From Gemmatimonadota bacterium (lineage in GTDB: Bacteria; Gemmatimonadota; Gemmatimonadetes; Gemmatimonadales; Gemmatimonadaceae), in NCBI GenBank assembly GCA_028287285.1, contig JAQBPY010000438.1, forward strand, positions 1-56,754: DNA of 56,754 nucleotides. The letters run 5' to 3'. The notes beneath the pieces are model-generated. The model made no database searches. It was given only the letters and a program-made list of their open reading frames with translations, and was not told the DNA's origin. Within the stretch, counting starts at the first letter, position 1. Every line of letters starts with the position of its first letter. The position numbers and the translations under genes were made by a program. Of this stretch, positions 8,687 through 17,465 are shown piece after piece.

Positions 8687-9886
8687 ATGACCGTGGCAAC
8701 CATCTCGGACAGGACCATCCGGCGCGCCGAGTCCTTCATGCTCGCGCTGTGGGCCGTTGCCGTCATCGCGGCCACGGTGCAGCAGGGCATCGTGCGGCAG
8801 AACAACAACTACCTGATTTTCCGGGCGGCCTCGCTGCACCTGCTGCACGGGCTCGATCTCTACGCGGCGTATCCGGCGCTGCATTTCGACTTCTACAAGT
8901 ACAGCCCCACCTTTGCACTGCTGTTCCTGCCATTTGCCGTCATTCCATTGGCGCTGTCGATATTTCTCTGGAACGCGCTCAACGCCGGCGCGCTTTACGC
9001 GGCAATGGGCATGGTACTTCCGCGCCGCGGTGCACTCGTCGCGCGCGCCCTCGTGTTCCTCGACCTGTTCGGCTCACTGCAGAATGTGCAGAGCAACGGT
9101 CTTGTCGCGGCGCTGATCATCATGACCTTTGCGGCATACGAGCGACGTCACTCGGTGCTCGGCGGATTCGCCGTCGCCGTGGGAACGTGCATCAAGGTGT
9201 TTCCGCTCGCGGGCGCCAGCTTCGCCATCTTTCATCCGCGCAAGGTTCGAGTGGGCCTCGCGCTTGCGGCGAGCATACTCGTGCTGCTGCTCATGCCGCT
9301 GCTCGTGACGTCGCCGGCGATGTTGCTGGCGCACTATGCGTCGTGGCATGCGATCGAGACGAAGGATGCGCTCGACCGCGGCTTCACCGTAATGCAGATG
9401 GCCGAGCTGCTCTTTCACGGAAACTGGCCCAACTGGCCGCAGCAGGTTGGTGGAACGCTGCTGCTCGTTGCCCCGGTGCTGCTACGGCGCGACCGGTGGA
9501 GCGAGTGGTCCTTTCGCCTCACGTATCTCTGCTCGGTGCTGCTGTTCTGCGTGATCTTCAACCATCAGGCCGAGAGTCCCACGTTCGTGATTGCGGTGGC
9601 TGGTGCGGCAATCTGGTTTGCGGCCCTCGAGCGCCCCACGCGCATGGAGTGGGCACTGCTGGCGTTCATCGTGGTGTGCACGATCCTCGCGTCGTCGGAT
9701 GCGATGCCACGCGACGTACAGCGTGCGTTCTTTGACCGCTACCGGTTCAAGACGGTGCCATGCGCGGTGTTGTGGGTGGTGTTGCAGGTGCGGCTGTGGA
9801 AGGGAGGCTCACGACGGCAAATGGGCGAACGTCACCAACTCGATATCCCCGCGGCGCAGCCGCGCGAGCACGGGCGCCGAGCATAG
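8687..9886 (+). CDS. GT87/DUF2029-type multi-pass membrane glycosyltransferase-like protein
   Basis: About 399 residues with roughly ten hydrophobic helices. After the first helix comes the NNYLIFRAASLHLLHGLDLY segment, like the catalytic Asp-containing periplasmic loop of polyprenol-phosphate-sugar-dependent GT87/DUF2029 enzymes; FYKYSPTFALLFLPF and GTCIKVFPL are also typical. The TTG at 8648 is a weaker start than the ATG at 8687. Its last 78 bases overlap the 3' end of the convergent deacetylase gene; both reading frames look genuine there. It probably transfers a sugar to a periplasmic acceptor; acceptor unknown. Confidence 0.78.
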   Translation: MTVATISDRTIRRAESFMLALWAVAVIAATVQQGIVRQNNNYLIFRAASLHLLHGLDLYAAYPALHFDFYKYSPTFALLFLPFAVIPLALSIFLWNALNAGALYAAMGMVLPRRGALVARALVFLDLFGSLQNVQSNGLVAALIIMTFAAYERRHSVLGGFAVAVGTCIKVFPLAGASFAIFHPRKVRVGLALAASILVLLLMPLLVTSPAMLLAHYASWHAIETKDALDRGFTVMQMAELLFHGNWPNWPQQVGGTLLLVAPVLLRRDRWSEWSFRLTYLCSVLLFCVIFNHQAESPTFVIAVAGAAIWFAALERPTRMEWALLAFIVVCTILASSDAMPRDVQRAFFDRYRFKTVPCAVLWVVLQVRLWKGGSRRQMGERHQLDIPAAQPREHGRRA

Positions 9887-10651
9887 CGCCGCCACTTCGC
9901 GCTCGCGTTCCTTTCTGTAGGGATCCTGAAGCGCCAGCACCACGTCGTCGTAGCCGGGGTGCATCATGATCTCTGTGGTGCCATGGGGCAGCTCGTCGAG
10001 GATCGTCAGGAGCTGCTCCTGGACATCAGCGGCGCCCTGCATCGCGATGCCGCGAAAGGCCGGCGATGCAGCCACGATATCCCGGTCTGCCGGCGGCACG
10101 CCGCGGAGCGCCGCGTACCATGATGCCCGAAGCACCAGCATCTTTGCGGCCGCCGCGGGGTTGCCGAGCGTGGGCTTGTCGAGCGGACGTCGAACGACGC
10201 GAACGCCGGCCTCGCGCGCACTGGCCAGCACGGCGGGCAGGATGCCCGGCAGCGCGTGGGTGTGCCGGTGGCTGTCGATGTGCGTACATGCGATTCCGTC
10301 AATCGCCAACGCCTGGAGCTGCGCGTCGCATTCGCGTTTCACGTCGCGCAGGCTGACGCGGCCCGTCGCGGCGCGGCGCGCGAGCTCGGCGAGCGAATAA
10401 AACTGGCCGGTGCGCGGATCGGCGAGTGTGGGCACCTGGCCGAGCGGCAGGCCCACGATCAAGTTGAGGTGCAGGCCGACACCCAGGGTGAGCGCCGTGT
10501 CGCGCACGAGCGACGCCGCCTCGTGAAAGGCCGGCGTGTTCACCATCATCGAGGCCGACGACAGCGAGCCTGCGAGGTGGGTTTCAATGATGCCGCGATT
10601 GACACCGGGGGCGAACCCGAGGTCGTCGGCATTGATGATGAGTCGGGGCAT
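9809..10651 (-). CDS. ChbG/HpnK-family carbohydrate deacetylase
   Basis: A 280-residue metal-dependent deacetylase (YdjC-like fold). The start MPRLIINADDLGF carries the metal-binding Asp pair, followed by a GLHLNL motif and HIDSHRHTH, which supplies the His ligands. The C-terminus LRRGDIELVTFAHL matches the family's last strand. These enzymes remove acetyl groups from N-acetylated sugars; hopanoid-linked members are called HpnK, but no hopanoid genes are visible here. It sits downstream of a GT2 gene on the same strand, with a strong hairpin between them. Confidence 0.85.
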   Translation of the reverse strand: MPRLIINADDLGFAPGVNRGIIETHLAGSLSSASMMVNTPAFHEAASLVRDTALTLGVGLHLNLIVGLPLGQVPTLADPRTGQFYSLAELARRAATGRVSLRDVKRECDAQLQALAIDGIACTHIDSHRHTHALPGILPAVLASAREAGVRVVRRPLDKPTLGNPAAAAKMLVLRASWYAALRGVPPADRDIVAASPAFRGIAMQGAADVQEQLLTILDELPHGTTEIMMHPGYDDVVLALQDPYRKEREREVAALCSAPVLARLRRGDIELVTFAHLPS

Positions 10652-10663
10652 GGTCCGTCAACA

Positions 10664-10691
10664 CCGGCCCATGCGATATCGCACGGGCCGG
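10664..10691. terminator. Strong hairpin between GT2 and deacetylase genes
   Basis: CCGGCCC and GGGCCGG arms flank an inner TGCGA-TA-TCGCA stem, making a nearly continuous 28-base hairpin directly after the GT2 stop. There is no T-tract on either strand, so it could be a terminator, an RNA stability element, or a processing site within one transcript. Confidence 0.5.
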
Positions 10692-10698
10692 GGATACG

Positions 10699-11562
10699 TC
10701 AGCTCTCCAGCCTCGAGAGGACGCGAACGCCGTGCGGCGGCAGGTGAACGGGATCGCGCCACTGGTCAGCTTCCGGGAACACGAACCGGAGATTCGCCGC
10801 CGAGTACTGCCCGCGCCACGCGTTCATGCGGACCTGCCAGATGTCGACGAACATGCGCTGGCTGTCGCGGGCAAAGCGCACCGTGGTGGGCTCGTCGTCG
10901 TAGCGGAAGTTCACCGCCGTCTGCTTGATGCCCAGGCCGTGCTGCTGGGCGATGTAGAGGCACTCGATGTCGAAGCCGAAGCCCGGGATGGTTGAGCGGG
11001 AGAAGCACAGCGTCGCCGCGTCCGCCGTGAAACCCTTGAGGCCCGCCTGCGTGTCGAGAATGCTCGGGAGGAGGAACTTCTGCACCACGAAGTTGAAGGC
11101 GCGGCTCATGAGGTGCCGCGTGTAGAGATAGTGGAAGAAGCTCGGGCTCATGAGGTAGCGCGATTCCGGGAGCACCCGGCACGCGATGGCCACGTCGGCG
11201 CCGGCCTCGAGATCCCTGACGATCTTGTGGACCTGGTCGAGCGGGTAGGCGAGGTCCACGTCGGTGAAGACGCGGTGCCGTCCGCGCGCGGCGAGCATGC
11301 CGCGGGTGACGGAAAAGCCCTTGCCGCGATTGCGCTCGTTGATGAGGAGGCGCGAGTAGCGGCGCGTGCGGGTGAAGTCCTCGAGGATCAGCTGCGTCTC
11401 GACTTCGCTGGAATGGTCGTCCACGAAGACGACTTCGACGGAGCCGGGATAGTCGTTGACGAAGGTCTCGACCGCGTCGAGCGTGGCGGGGAGCTGGTCG
11501 GCCGCGTTGTAGACCGGAATGATGAGCGACAGGGCGGGAGCGTCCGCCGATGGACCATACAT
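10699..11562 (-). CDS. GT2-family glycosyltransferase (polyprenyl-phosphate sugar synthase-like)
   Basis: A 287-residue family 2 glycosyltransferase with GT-A fold. N-terminal LSLIIPVYNAADQLP binds the nucleotide; DPGxxxVxxV-like strands lead to VFVDDHSS; later FTDVDLAYPLDQ supplies the metal-binding DxD-like Asp residues. The tail resembles dolichyl-phosphate glucose or mannose synthases (ALG5/DPM1). There is no membrane anchor. The ATG at 11562 is preceded by GAGG six bases upstream. Together with the GT87-like gene it could make and use a lipid-linked sugar, which is inference from family and proximity. Confidence 0.88.
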   Translation of the reverse strand: MYGPSADAPALSLIIPVYNAADQLPATLDAVETFVNDYPGSVEVVFVDDHSSEVETQLILEDFTRTRRYSRLLINERNRGKGFSVTRGMLAARGRHRVFTDVDLAYPLDQVHKIVRDLEAGADVAIACRVLPESRYLMSPSFFHYLYTRHLMSRAFNFVVQKFLLPSILDTQAGLKGFTADAATLCFSRSTIPGFGFDIECLYIAQQHGLGIKQTAVNFRYDDEPTTVRFARDSQRMFVDIWQVRMNAWRGQYSAANLRFVFPEADQWRDPVHLPPHGVRVLSRLES

Positions 11563-11580
11563 CTGAAACCTCGTTAACGA

Positions 11581-11691
11581 CTATGTGGAAGCGGCGTCGA
11601 ACGGCGGGAATTCAACAGAGTGCGCGAAGTGGACGTTCTCCTGGGACAGGAGCGCGGCGTCTTGGTATTGTGGCGTAGGGTAGTGCGCCAT
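11581..11691 (-). CDS. Possible 36-residue peptide upstream of GT2 gene
   Basis: An ATG-to-TAG frame of 36 codons beginning MAHYPTPQYQDAALL and ending 18 bases before the GT2 start. Composition is protein-like (no Arg runs or repeats), but there is no obvious ribosome binding site. I do not recognise it. It may be a leader peptide, a small protein or chance. Confidence 0.3.
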   Translation of the reverse strand: MAHYPTPQYQDAALLSQENVHFAHSVEFPPFDAAST

Positions 11692-11699
11692 GTCGCGGG

Positions 11700-11820
11700 T
11701 CTGATAACCGACCGAGTTTCGGCTCCGCCCCCTGTATCCGGGAGCGGAGATTTGGTCGTTGCCGCCGGGGAGGCGGGTACACCAAAGGTAACAGGAGTGG
11801 CGTTCGGAACGCCACAACAA
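11700..11820. other. Hairpin-rich intergenic segment, candidate structured RNA
   Basis: Within the 317-bp gap between the GT2 and L,D-transpeptidase genes there are several clean stems: CCGA/TCGG (11712-11722), CTCCGC/GCGGAG (11723-11749), TTTGGT/ACCAAA (11751-11786) enclosing CCGCC/GGCGG (11762-11776), and GTGGCGTT/AACGCCAC (11797-11815). It could be a leader of the GT2 transcript (minus strand) or a stand-alone RNA. It does not match any riboswitch consensus I know well. The remaining bases of the gap show nothing else. Confidence 0.4.
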
Positions 11821-11879
11821 ACATTTGCGTACATCCGGTTCCGGACATCGCCACTTGGAACCGCCAGGACCAGCCGCGA

Positions 11880-13598
11880 TCAGTTCGCCGCGATCTTCTT
11901 CAGCTCCTCGAGCTTCTCGCGCGCCGCCGCACCCGGCAGCGCCGCTTCCGCCGCCGCCTTGACCAGCTTGTCGTCGCGGTGGTACAGGTCATTGCCAAAG
12001 TACAGCTGCCCATCCCGTACGTAGGCCGTCCCGTACGTGATGTACACCGGCAGCTTCCTGGGCAGCTTGATGGACGTATTGTCCGGACTCCCGTCGGCCA
12101 TGGCCTGCTGAACGCGCGCGGCATCCCAGCCGAGTACCCACTGGGCCAGCTCCGTGGGCTTTTCCACGCGGATGCAGCCGTGACTGAAGGCACGGACGTC
12201 CTTGTTGAAGAGCTCGTGGTTGGGCGTGTCATGCAGATAGATGTTGTAGTCGTTCGGAAAGAGAAACTTCACGAAGCCAAGTGCGTTCTTGGGGCCGGGC
12301 TTCTGCCGGATGCGCTGGACGCCGCCGTCCTTGTAGTACTCGAGATTCTCCCGGTCCATGTACGCGGGATCGGCGGCGATCCTGGGGCCGATCTCGGACG
12401 ACTGGATGGACGGGGTGATGAGCCAGTAGGGCCGGAAGACGACGGTCTCCATGGAATCGGAGAAGACGGGGGTCGCCTTGTCCTCGTAGTCCTGGCCCAC
12501 GATGACCTTCATGTCGAGCGCCTTTTCGCCGCTGTCGTACGCGGTGAGGTGGAAGGCCGGAACGTTCACATAGATGTAGCGGTCGCCCAGATTACGGGGC
12601 ATCCAGCGCATGCGCTCGAGATTCGCCGCAATCTGCCCGAGCCGGTACGCGGCGGACACGTTGAGCGAGTTCACCGTCTCCGGACTCAACGTCTTGTCCA
12701 CGGTGATGGCGTGATGTGCCTGGAACTGGCCGATGGCACCCGCCAGCACGCTGTCGTACACCGCCCCGCCAGTCGAATCGGCGATGAGTCCTTCCGCGAA
12801 CAATCGCGAGCGAAGCGCCGTCATTCTGGATGGAGAATCCGACTGTCCGGTGCGCAGCGTCTTTCCCTTGGGCACAACAGGCCAATCGGGCTTCATGGCG
12901 ATGTCGCGATAGTGCGTGAGCTCCTTCTGCAGCGCCGCATAATCCGCGTCGGGCGGGCGCATCTCGGCGAGGCCACGCTCCAGCGTATCGCCGAGCGAGT
13001 GAACGAGTGCGCTGTCGACGTCGTCTTCCAGGGGGTTGATGTGCCACGATTGGCCAACGGACTTGGGCGCAATCTGTCCCACCAGCATGTCGGAGCCGAG
13101 GGCCGCGTAGACGGTCGAGAGCAGAACGTCGACGTCGGCCCACTGCGCCGCCGTCGGATTGGGCGCGTGCTGCACGGCGGTGAGCGCGGCCGACAGCTCA
13201 CTGATGGGGTATTCGTCCGTTCGAAGTGCGTCGTCGTTGATCCTGATGACCGCGTCGGTGAGCACGCGTGCGCGGTCCTTGTCCAGGCCACTCGCGGTGA
13301 GCCACAGGGGTGTTACACCGAGGCTCTTGTAGAGCGCCCTGGTATGACGCCAGGAATCTGCCTTCACTCCCGCGGGCGGGGCGGCGTCGAGGCGCGTGGT
13401 GAGTGCAGCCTGCATCTCCGCCTGGGGCACTCCCTTTACCGCGGCCGGCGCAGCAGGTGTCCAGACGGGAGCATGATGGAATCGCCGGCTGACGGCTTTT
13501 CGTGCTGAGTTCGCCTTGGAGCAAGCCCCTAGAAGGAACACCCCAAGCATGACGAGCGTGGTTTTGCGTGCGAGCGCGGTAGTGGCGCGTGGAGTCAT
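11880..13598 (-). CDS. YkuD-type L,D-transpeptidase (YcbB/LdtD-like), lipoprotein
   Basis: A 572-residue envelope enzyme that forms 3-3 cross-links in peptidoglycan. The N-terminus has a lipobox (FLLGAC). A large scaffold part leads to a peptidoglycan-binding-like region (about 265-320: LAGAIGQFQAHHAITVDKTL). The YkuD domain has VFRPYWLITPSI and YLHDTPNHELF, then the catalytic SHGCIRVEKP with Cys near residue 475 and the His before it. Domain order and size match E. coli YcbB. It is divergent from the histidine kinase gene. Confidence 0.9.
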   Translation of the reverse strand: MTPRATTALARKTTLVMLGVFLLGACSKANSARKAVSRRFHHAPVWTPAAPAAVKGVPQAEMQAALTTRLDAAPPAGVKADSWRHTRALYKSLGVTPLWLTASGLDKDRARVLTDAVIRINDDALRTDEYPISELSAALTAVQHAPNPTAAQWADVDVLLSTVYAALGSDMLVGQIAPKSVGQSWHINPLEDDVDSALVHSLGDTLERGLAEMRPPDADYAALQKELTHYRDIAMKPDWPVVPKGKTLRTGQSDSPSRMTALRSRLFAEGLIADSTGGAVYDSVLAGAIGQFQAHHAITVDKTLSPETVNSLNVSAAYRLGQIAANLERMRWMPRNLGDRYIYVNVPAFHLTAYDSGEKALDMKVIVGQDYEDKATPVFSDSMETVVFRPYWLITPSIQSSEIGPRIAADPAYMDRENLEYYKDGGVQRIRQKPGPKNALGFVKFLFPNDYNIYLHDTPNHELFNKDVRAFSHGCIRVEKPTELAQWVLGWDAARVQQAMADGSPDNTSIKLPRKLPVYITYGTAYVRDGQLYFGNDLYHRDDKLVKAAAEAALPGAAAREKLEELKKIAAN

Positions 13599-13709
13599 CG
13601 TGATGATGTCGGGTGAGAGTTGAGCCGCAACGTGCTACGGCCGATACCCCACTAGGCGAGAGTCGGGCCATTACGTCTGGCCTCCGAGTGGTCAATCCGC
13701 CAGTTTCCA

Positions 13710-15704
13710 GTGCCGATTCGTTCTTCCCGCCTCCTCAGCTCAACATCAGTGAGCGCACCAACACGCGGCTGGTCCTTCTGGACGCGATGGTCTCTGGCAC
13801 GTCAGCTTCCGCTGATCACGGCCGCAATCGTCACGCTCATCATGGCGCTGTCGCTGACGATCACGTACAATGCGCTGCTCGAGTCCCGCTCGCAGGAGCT
13901 GAAGGCGCGCGTCCACGGGTTGCTGCGCGTGGTGGTCCAGACGAGCGAGACGAACACGCGGCTGCGCTCCCTGCTGTACCACCAGGTCGCGGCCGACTCG
14001 GGCCTGCAACAGGCCCTGCTCGCCCCATCGGCGTCGCCGGCGGCGGCGAACCCGCGCGTGACGGCGTTGCTCAACCGTCTCGTCATCGAGACCGATTCGG
14101 GCGCGCCCATCGAGCTCTGGACCGCCGATGGACGCCGCGTCGCGCGAGTGGGGAACGAGGTCCGCGGTGAGACGGCCACCAGCCTGCCAAAGGAAATCAG
14201 GTCGCTCACGATCGCGCCGGCGAGCGAGCTGGCGGCGGGAAAGCCGGCGAATGATTCAGTGCAGTTCGGATCATTCTACTCGGACGCTGGGCGCGTGCTG
14301 CTCTGGGCTGTGACACCGGTGTTTCGTGACCAGCGTCTCATTGGCTACATCGCGCAGCAACGGCGCGTGGTGGGCAACGCGCAGATCGTGAACGCCGTGC
14401 GCGAGTTGTCGGGCGAGAACTTCACCGTCTACCGCCGCAATGCGACGGACGGATTTTCGTCGACACTGGATGGAAAGCCCATCCCGCCGCCGGCCCATCG
14501 CGATACGACGAACAATGGTTTCGTGGCCGTGGGCCAAGCGGGCGACCGGTGGCTGGGCGCCGAGGCGCTCGTGCGGGGCACGCCCTACATCTACGTGGCC
14601 CAGGCGCCCGAAGAAAGCATCAAGGTAGAGCCGCGTGCGACGCTGCGCCGCATTGCCCTCCTCAGCCTCCTGCTCCTGATTGGCGGCGTGGCGGTGACAT
14701 GGGCGCTGAGCCGCCGCATCACCCGGCCACTGGTGGAGCTCACCACCGCGGCGGAGGCCATCGCGCAGGGCCAGTACGACCGGCGCGTCGAAACGGGCAA
14801 GGCAACGGCGGACGAGGTCATGCGGCTGGGCACGAGCTTCAACCGCATGGCAAGCGAAGTGGAAGCGTCACAGAACGAGCTGGCGTCGCAGATCGAAGAG
14901 GCCCTTGCGGTGTCCGAGGAGCTCGAGCAGACGAACCTGCAGCTGCAGCATGCGTCGCAGGCTGCCGACACGGCGCGCGATCACGCGCTTAGCGCGAATC
15001 GCGCCAAGAGCGACTTCCTCGCCGTGATGAGCCACGAGCTCCGCACGCCGCTGAATGCCATTGGCGGATACGTCGAGATCCTGCAGCTGGGCATTCACGG
15101 CGGCGTGAACGATGCGCAGCTGAACGCGTTGGCGCGCATTGCACGGAGCCAGCAGACGCTGCTCTCGCTGATCAACGACGTGCTCAACTTCGCGAAGCTC
15201 GAGGCAGGCGCCGTCCGCTATCTGATGAGTGAAGTCCCTCTGGCGCCAACGCTCACGGCCATCGAGGAGTTCATCGCGCCGCAGCTGCAGAACCGGAGGA
15301 TGACGTATGCGGTCCATCCGGGTGACGAGCGCGTGACGGTGCGGGCGGACGCGGACAAGCTGCAGCAGATCCTCATCAACCTGCTCTCGAACGCCATCAA
15401 GTACACACCCGAAGGTGGCATGATCGACGTGCACTGCGAGACGACGGCAACGGAAGTGAGCGTGCATGTCCACGATACCGGCATCGGCGTTGCGGACGAT
15501 CGTCTGGAGACGATCTTCGATCCATTCATCCAGGTGGGCCGGGCGCTGAACCGTCCGCACGATGGAGTGGGCCTTGGCCTTTCGATCAGCCGGGACCTGG
15601 CCAAGGGAATGAGCGGATGGCTGTCGGTGGCGAGTGTGCTGGGTGAAGGGAGCATCTTCACGCTGGTGCTGCAGCGCGGAAAGGACCTCCCCGAGCCGGT
15701 ATAG
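13710..15704 (+). CDS. Membrane sensor histidine kinase (periplasmic sensor, HAMP, HisKA, HATPase)
   Basis: A 664-residue kinase. A first helix near residues 34-55 and a second near 312-332 enclose a roughly 250-residue periplasmic sensor. HAMP follows (SRRITRPLVELTTAAEAI), then a coiled coil, HisKA with MSHELRTPLNAIGGY (phospho-His near 441), and the HATPase N and G boxes (LLSNAIKYTPEG, DTGIGVADD, GVGLGLSISRDLA). No receiver domain is fused and no response regulator is adjacent. The start is GTG. The following gene encodes an outer-membrane barrel protein, 45 bp away. Confidence 0.92.
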   Translation: MPIRSSRLLSSTSVSAPTRGWSFWTRWSLARQLPLITAAIVTLIMALSLTITYNALLESRSQELKARVHGLLRVVVQTSETNTRLRSLLYHQVAADSGLQQALLAPSASPAAANPRVTALLNRLVIETDSGAPIELWTADGRRVARVGNEVRGETATSLPKEIRSLTIAPASELAAGKPANDSVQFGSFYSDAGRVLLWAVTPVFRDQRLIGYIAQQRRVVGNAQIVNAVRELSGENFTVYRRNATDGFSSTLDGKPIPPPAHRDTTNNGFVAVGQAGDRWLGAEALVRGTPYIYVAQAPEESIKVEPRATLRRIALLSLLLLIGGVAVTWALSRRITRPLVELTTAAEAIAQGQYDRRVETGKATADEVMRLGTSFNRMASEVEASQNELASQIEEALAVSEELEQTNLQLQHASQAADTARDHALSANRAKSDFLAVMSHELRTPLNAIGGYVEILQLGIHGGVNDAQLNALARIARSQQTLLSLINDVLNFAKLEAGAVRYLMSEVPLAPTLTAIEEFIAPQLQNRRMTYAVHPGDERVTVRADADKLQQILINLLSNAIKYTPEGGMIDVHCETTATEVSVHVHDTGIGVADDRLETIFDPFIQVGRALNRPHDGVGLGLSISRDLAKGMSGWLSVASVLGEGSIFTLVLQRGKDLPEPV

Positions 15705-15749
15705 GAGTTGTCACGTCGTAGTGGCTCGGCTCATGCTATTCGAGCCGCC

Positions 15750-17465
15750 ATGTTCAGCTCGCTCGTTCGCATTCTCACAGGACTGGCACTCCTCCCCGCC
15801 GCGCTCTCTGCGCAGCGGGATTCCGCGTCGGTGGTGTGCACGGACGAGCTGGTCAGCCGCATCGACATTCAGCCGGCACCGCCGCCGTTTTCCGGCGCGG
15901 CAAAAAAGTGGCGGGCGGCAGCCCATACGGTGGGGCTGCATCATGCGACGACGGACGAATGGGTCGTTGCGGCATTCCTGTCGCTGCACGTGGGGCTTCC
16001 GTGCACCGAATTTCGCCGCTCGGAATCGGAGCGCGTCCTGAGGGCGCAGCCGTTTCTCTCTGATGCGCGGGTGCGCATCGTTCGGGACACGGGCGGCACG
16101 GTTGCCGTGGTCGTGACGACCACGGACGAAGTGCCGGTGCTGGTGACGGGACGGTTTCGTGGCGTGGTGCCACAGTACCTGTCCATCGGCAACGAGAACA
16201 TTGCCGGCGAAGCGCTGCTGGTTCAGCTGCGCGCGGAACGAGGTGGTGCGTATCGCGCCGGCATTGGCGGGCGCCTCGAGCAGAATGCGTTCATGGGGCA
16301 TCCGTACCGGCTCATCATCGATGGTGACCGGCTGCGAATCGGGCACCGCCTCTCGGCCGAAGTGGAGCATCCGTTCTTCACCGATCTTCAGCGCATCTCG
16401 TGGCATGGCGGCTTCGTGACGCGCGACGACTACCTGCGTTTTTCGCGGCCGGCGCGGGATCCGCTCGCGCTGCAGGCCTTTGACAGGAGCTGGGACGTGA
16501 GCTCGCTGTGGCGGCTGTTCGGCGTGCACTCGGTGGCGCTCATTGGCGCGGCCATCACGGGGCGCGATTTCGATCCGGCGGCGCAGGGCCTTCTGGTGGA
16601 CAGTCTGGGGTTGATGCCGGATACGGGCAAGACACTCACCAACCGGTACACACGCTTCAAGGCCACCCGGCTCGGTGTCACCGGAGGGCTGCGACGGGTA
16701 ACGTTCCGCGAAGTGCGCGGCTTTGATGCGCTGGTGGGTTCGCAGGACGTGGCCAGCGGCGCACTGTTCGGAGTCTTCGCGGCAAAAGGGCTATCGCAGC
16801 TCGGTGAGTCCGACGATTTTCTTTCCAGCGCGCTGTACCTTGGCGCGTCGAGCTCGAACGCCTTGCTCGCCATGCTCGCGCAGGTGGAGGGGCGGTATGA
16901 TCCGGTCACACAGAGCTGGAACAGCGTCATCGGCAGCTCACGAACGGCGTTCTACTGGGGACGTGCACCTGGCGTGGTGCTGGTACTGTCCGACGAATTC
17001 TCCGGCGGCGGGACGATGTCCCGTCTGCCTCTGCAACTTTCCTTCGACACTCGCGACGGTGGCTTGATGGGGTACCACAACTCGGCGCTGGCGGGCGGGC
17101 GCCGGAACATCACGCGCGCCGAGATGCGCTGGAGTGCGGAGTCGCTGCTCCGCGGGGCGGACATGGGTTTCGCGACGTTCACCGAAGTGGGCACGCTCTG
17201 GGCGGGCGATGCGCCGTATGGTGTGAATGCGACGCGCGCCAACGCGGGAGTGAGCCTGCTCGCGGCGTATCCGGCGCACGCGAAGCGCATGTATCGCGTG
17301 GACATCGCCATTCCGTTTACGCGAGGCGGTGAGGGCGCCGGCCGGGTTGAGGTACGCTTCAGCAGCGCCGATCGGACGCAGGGGTTCTTTACCGAGCCCG
17401 CTGACGTGGCGCGTGCACGCACGGGAATAGAACCGAGCCGATTGTTCGCCTGGCCCACCCGGTGA
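15750..17465 (+). CDS. Outer-membrane beta-barrel protein with POTRA-like segment (BamA/TamA-like)
   Basis: About 571 residues. A signal peptide (ILTGLALLPAALSAQ) precedes a POTRA-like region around FLSDARVRIVRDTGGTVAVVV (roughly 95-125), then many alternating strands ending in an aromatic/hydrophobic-rich C-terminus. The general plan resembles the BamA/surface-antigen superfamily but with only one clear POTRA, and I cannot assign a substrate. The ATG at 15750 directly precedes the signal peptide and is preferred to an earlier in-frame start at 15708. Its TGA overlaps the GTG of the next gene, so the two are coupled. Confidence 0.68.
   Translation: MFSSLVRILTGLALLPAALSAQRDSASVVCTDELVSRIDIQPAPPPFSGAAKKWRAAAHTVGLHHATTDEWVVAAFLSLHVGLPCTEFRRSESERVLRAQPFLSDARVRIVRDTGGTVAVVVTTTDEVPVLVTGRFRGVVPQYLSIGNENIAGEALLVQLRAERGGAYRAGIGGRLEQNAFMGHPYRLIIDGDRLRIGHRLSAEVEHPFFTDLQRISWHGGFVTRDDYLRFSRPARDPLALQAFDRSWDVSSLWRLFGVHSVALIGAAITGRDFDPAAQGLLVDSLGLMPDTGKTLTNRYTRFKATRLGVTGGLRRVTFREVRGFDALVGSQDVASGALFGVFAAKGLSQLGESDDFLSSALYLGASSSNALLAMLAQVEGRYDPVTQSWNSVIGSSRTAFYWGRAPGVVLVLSDEFSGGGTMSRLPLQLSFDTRDGGLMGYHNSALAGGRRNITRAEMRWSAESLLRGADMGFATFTEVGTLWAGDAPYGVNATRANAGVSLLAAYPAHAKRMYRVDIAIPFTRGGEGAGRVEVRFSSADRTQGFFTEPADVARARTGIEPSRLFAWPTR

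Noticed and set aside
11979-13508. 509-codon plus-strand frame opposite the L,D-transpeptidase
   Set aside because: It mirrors a well-supported YkuD-domain gene and has no recognisable motif.
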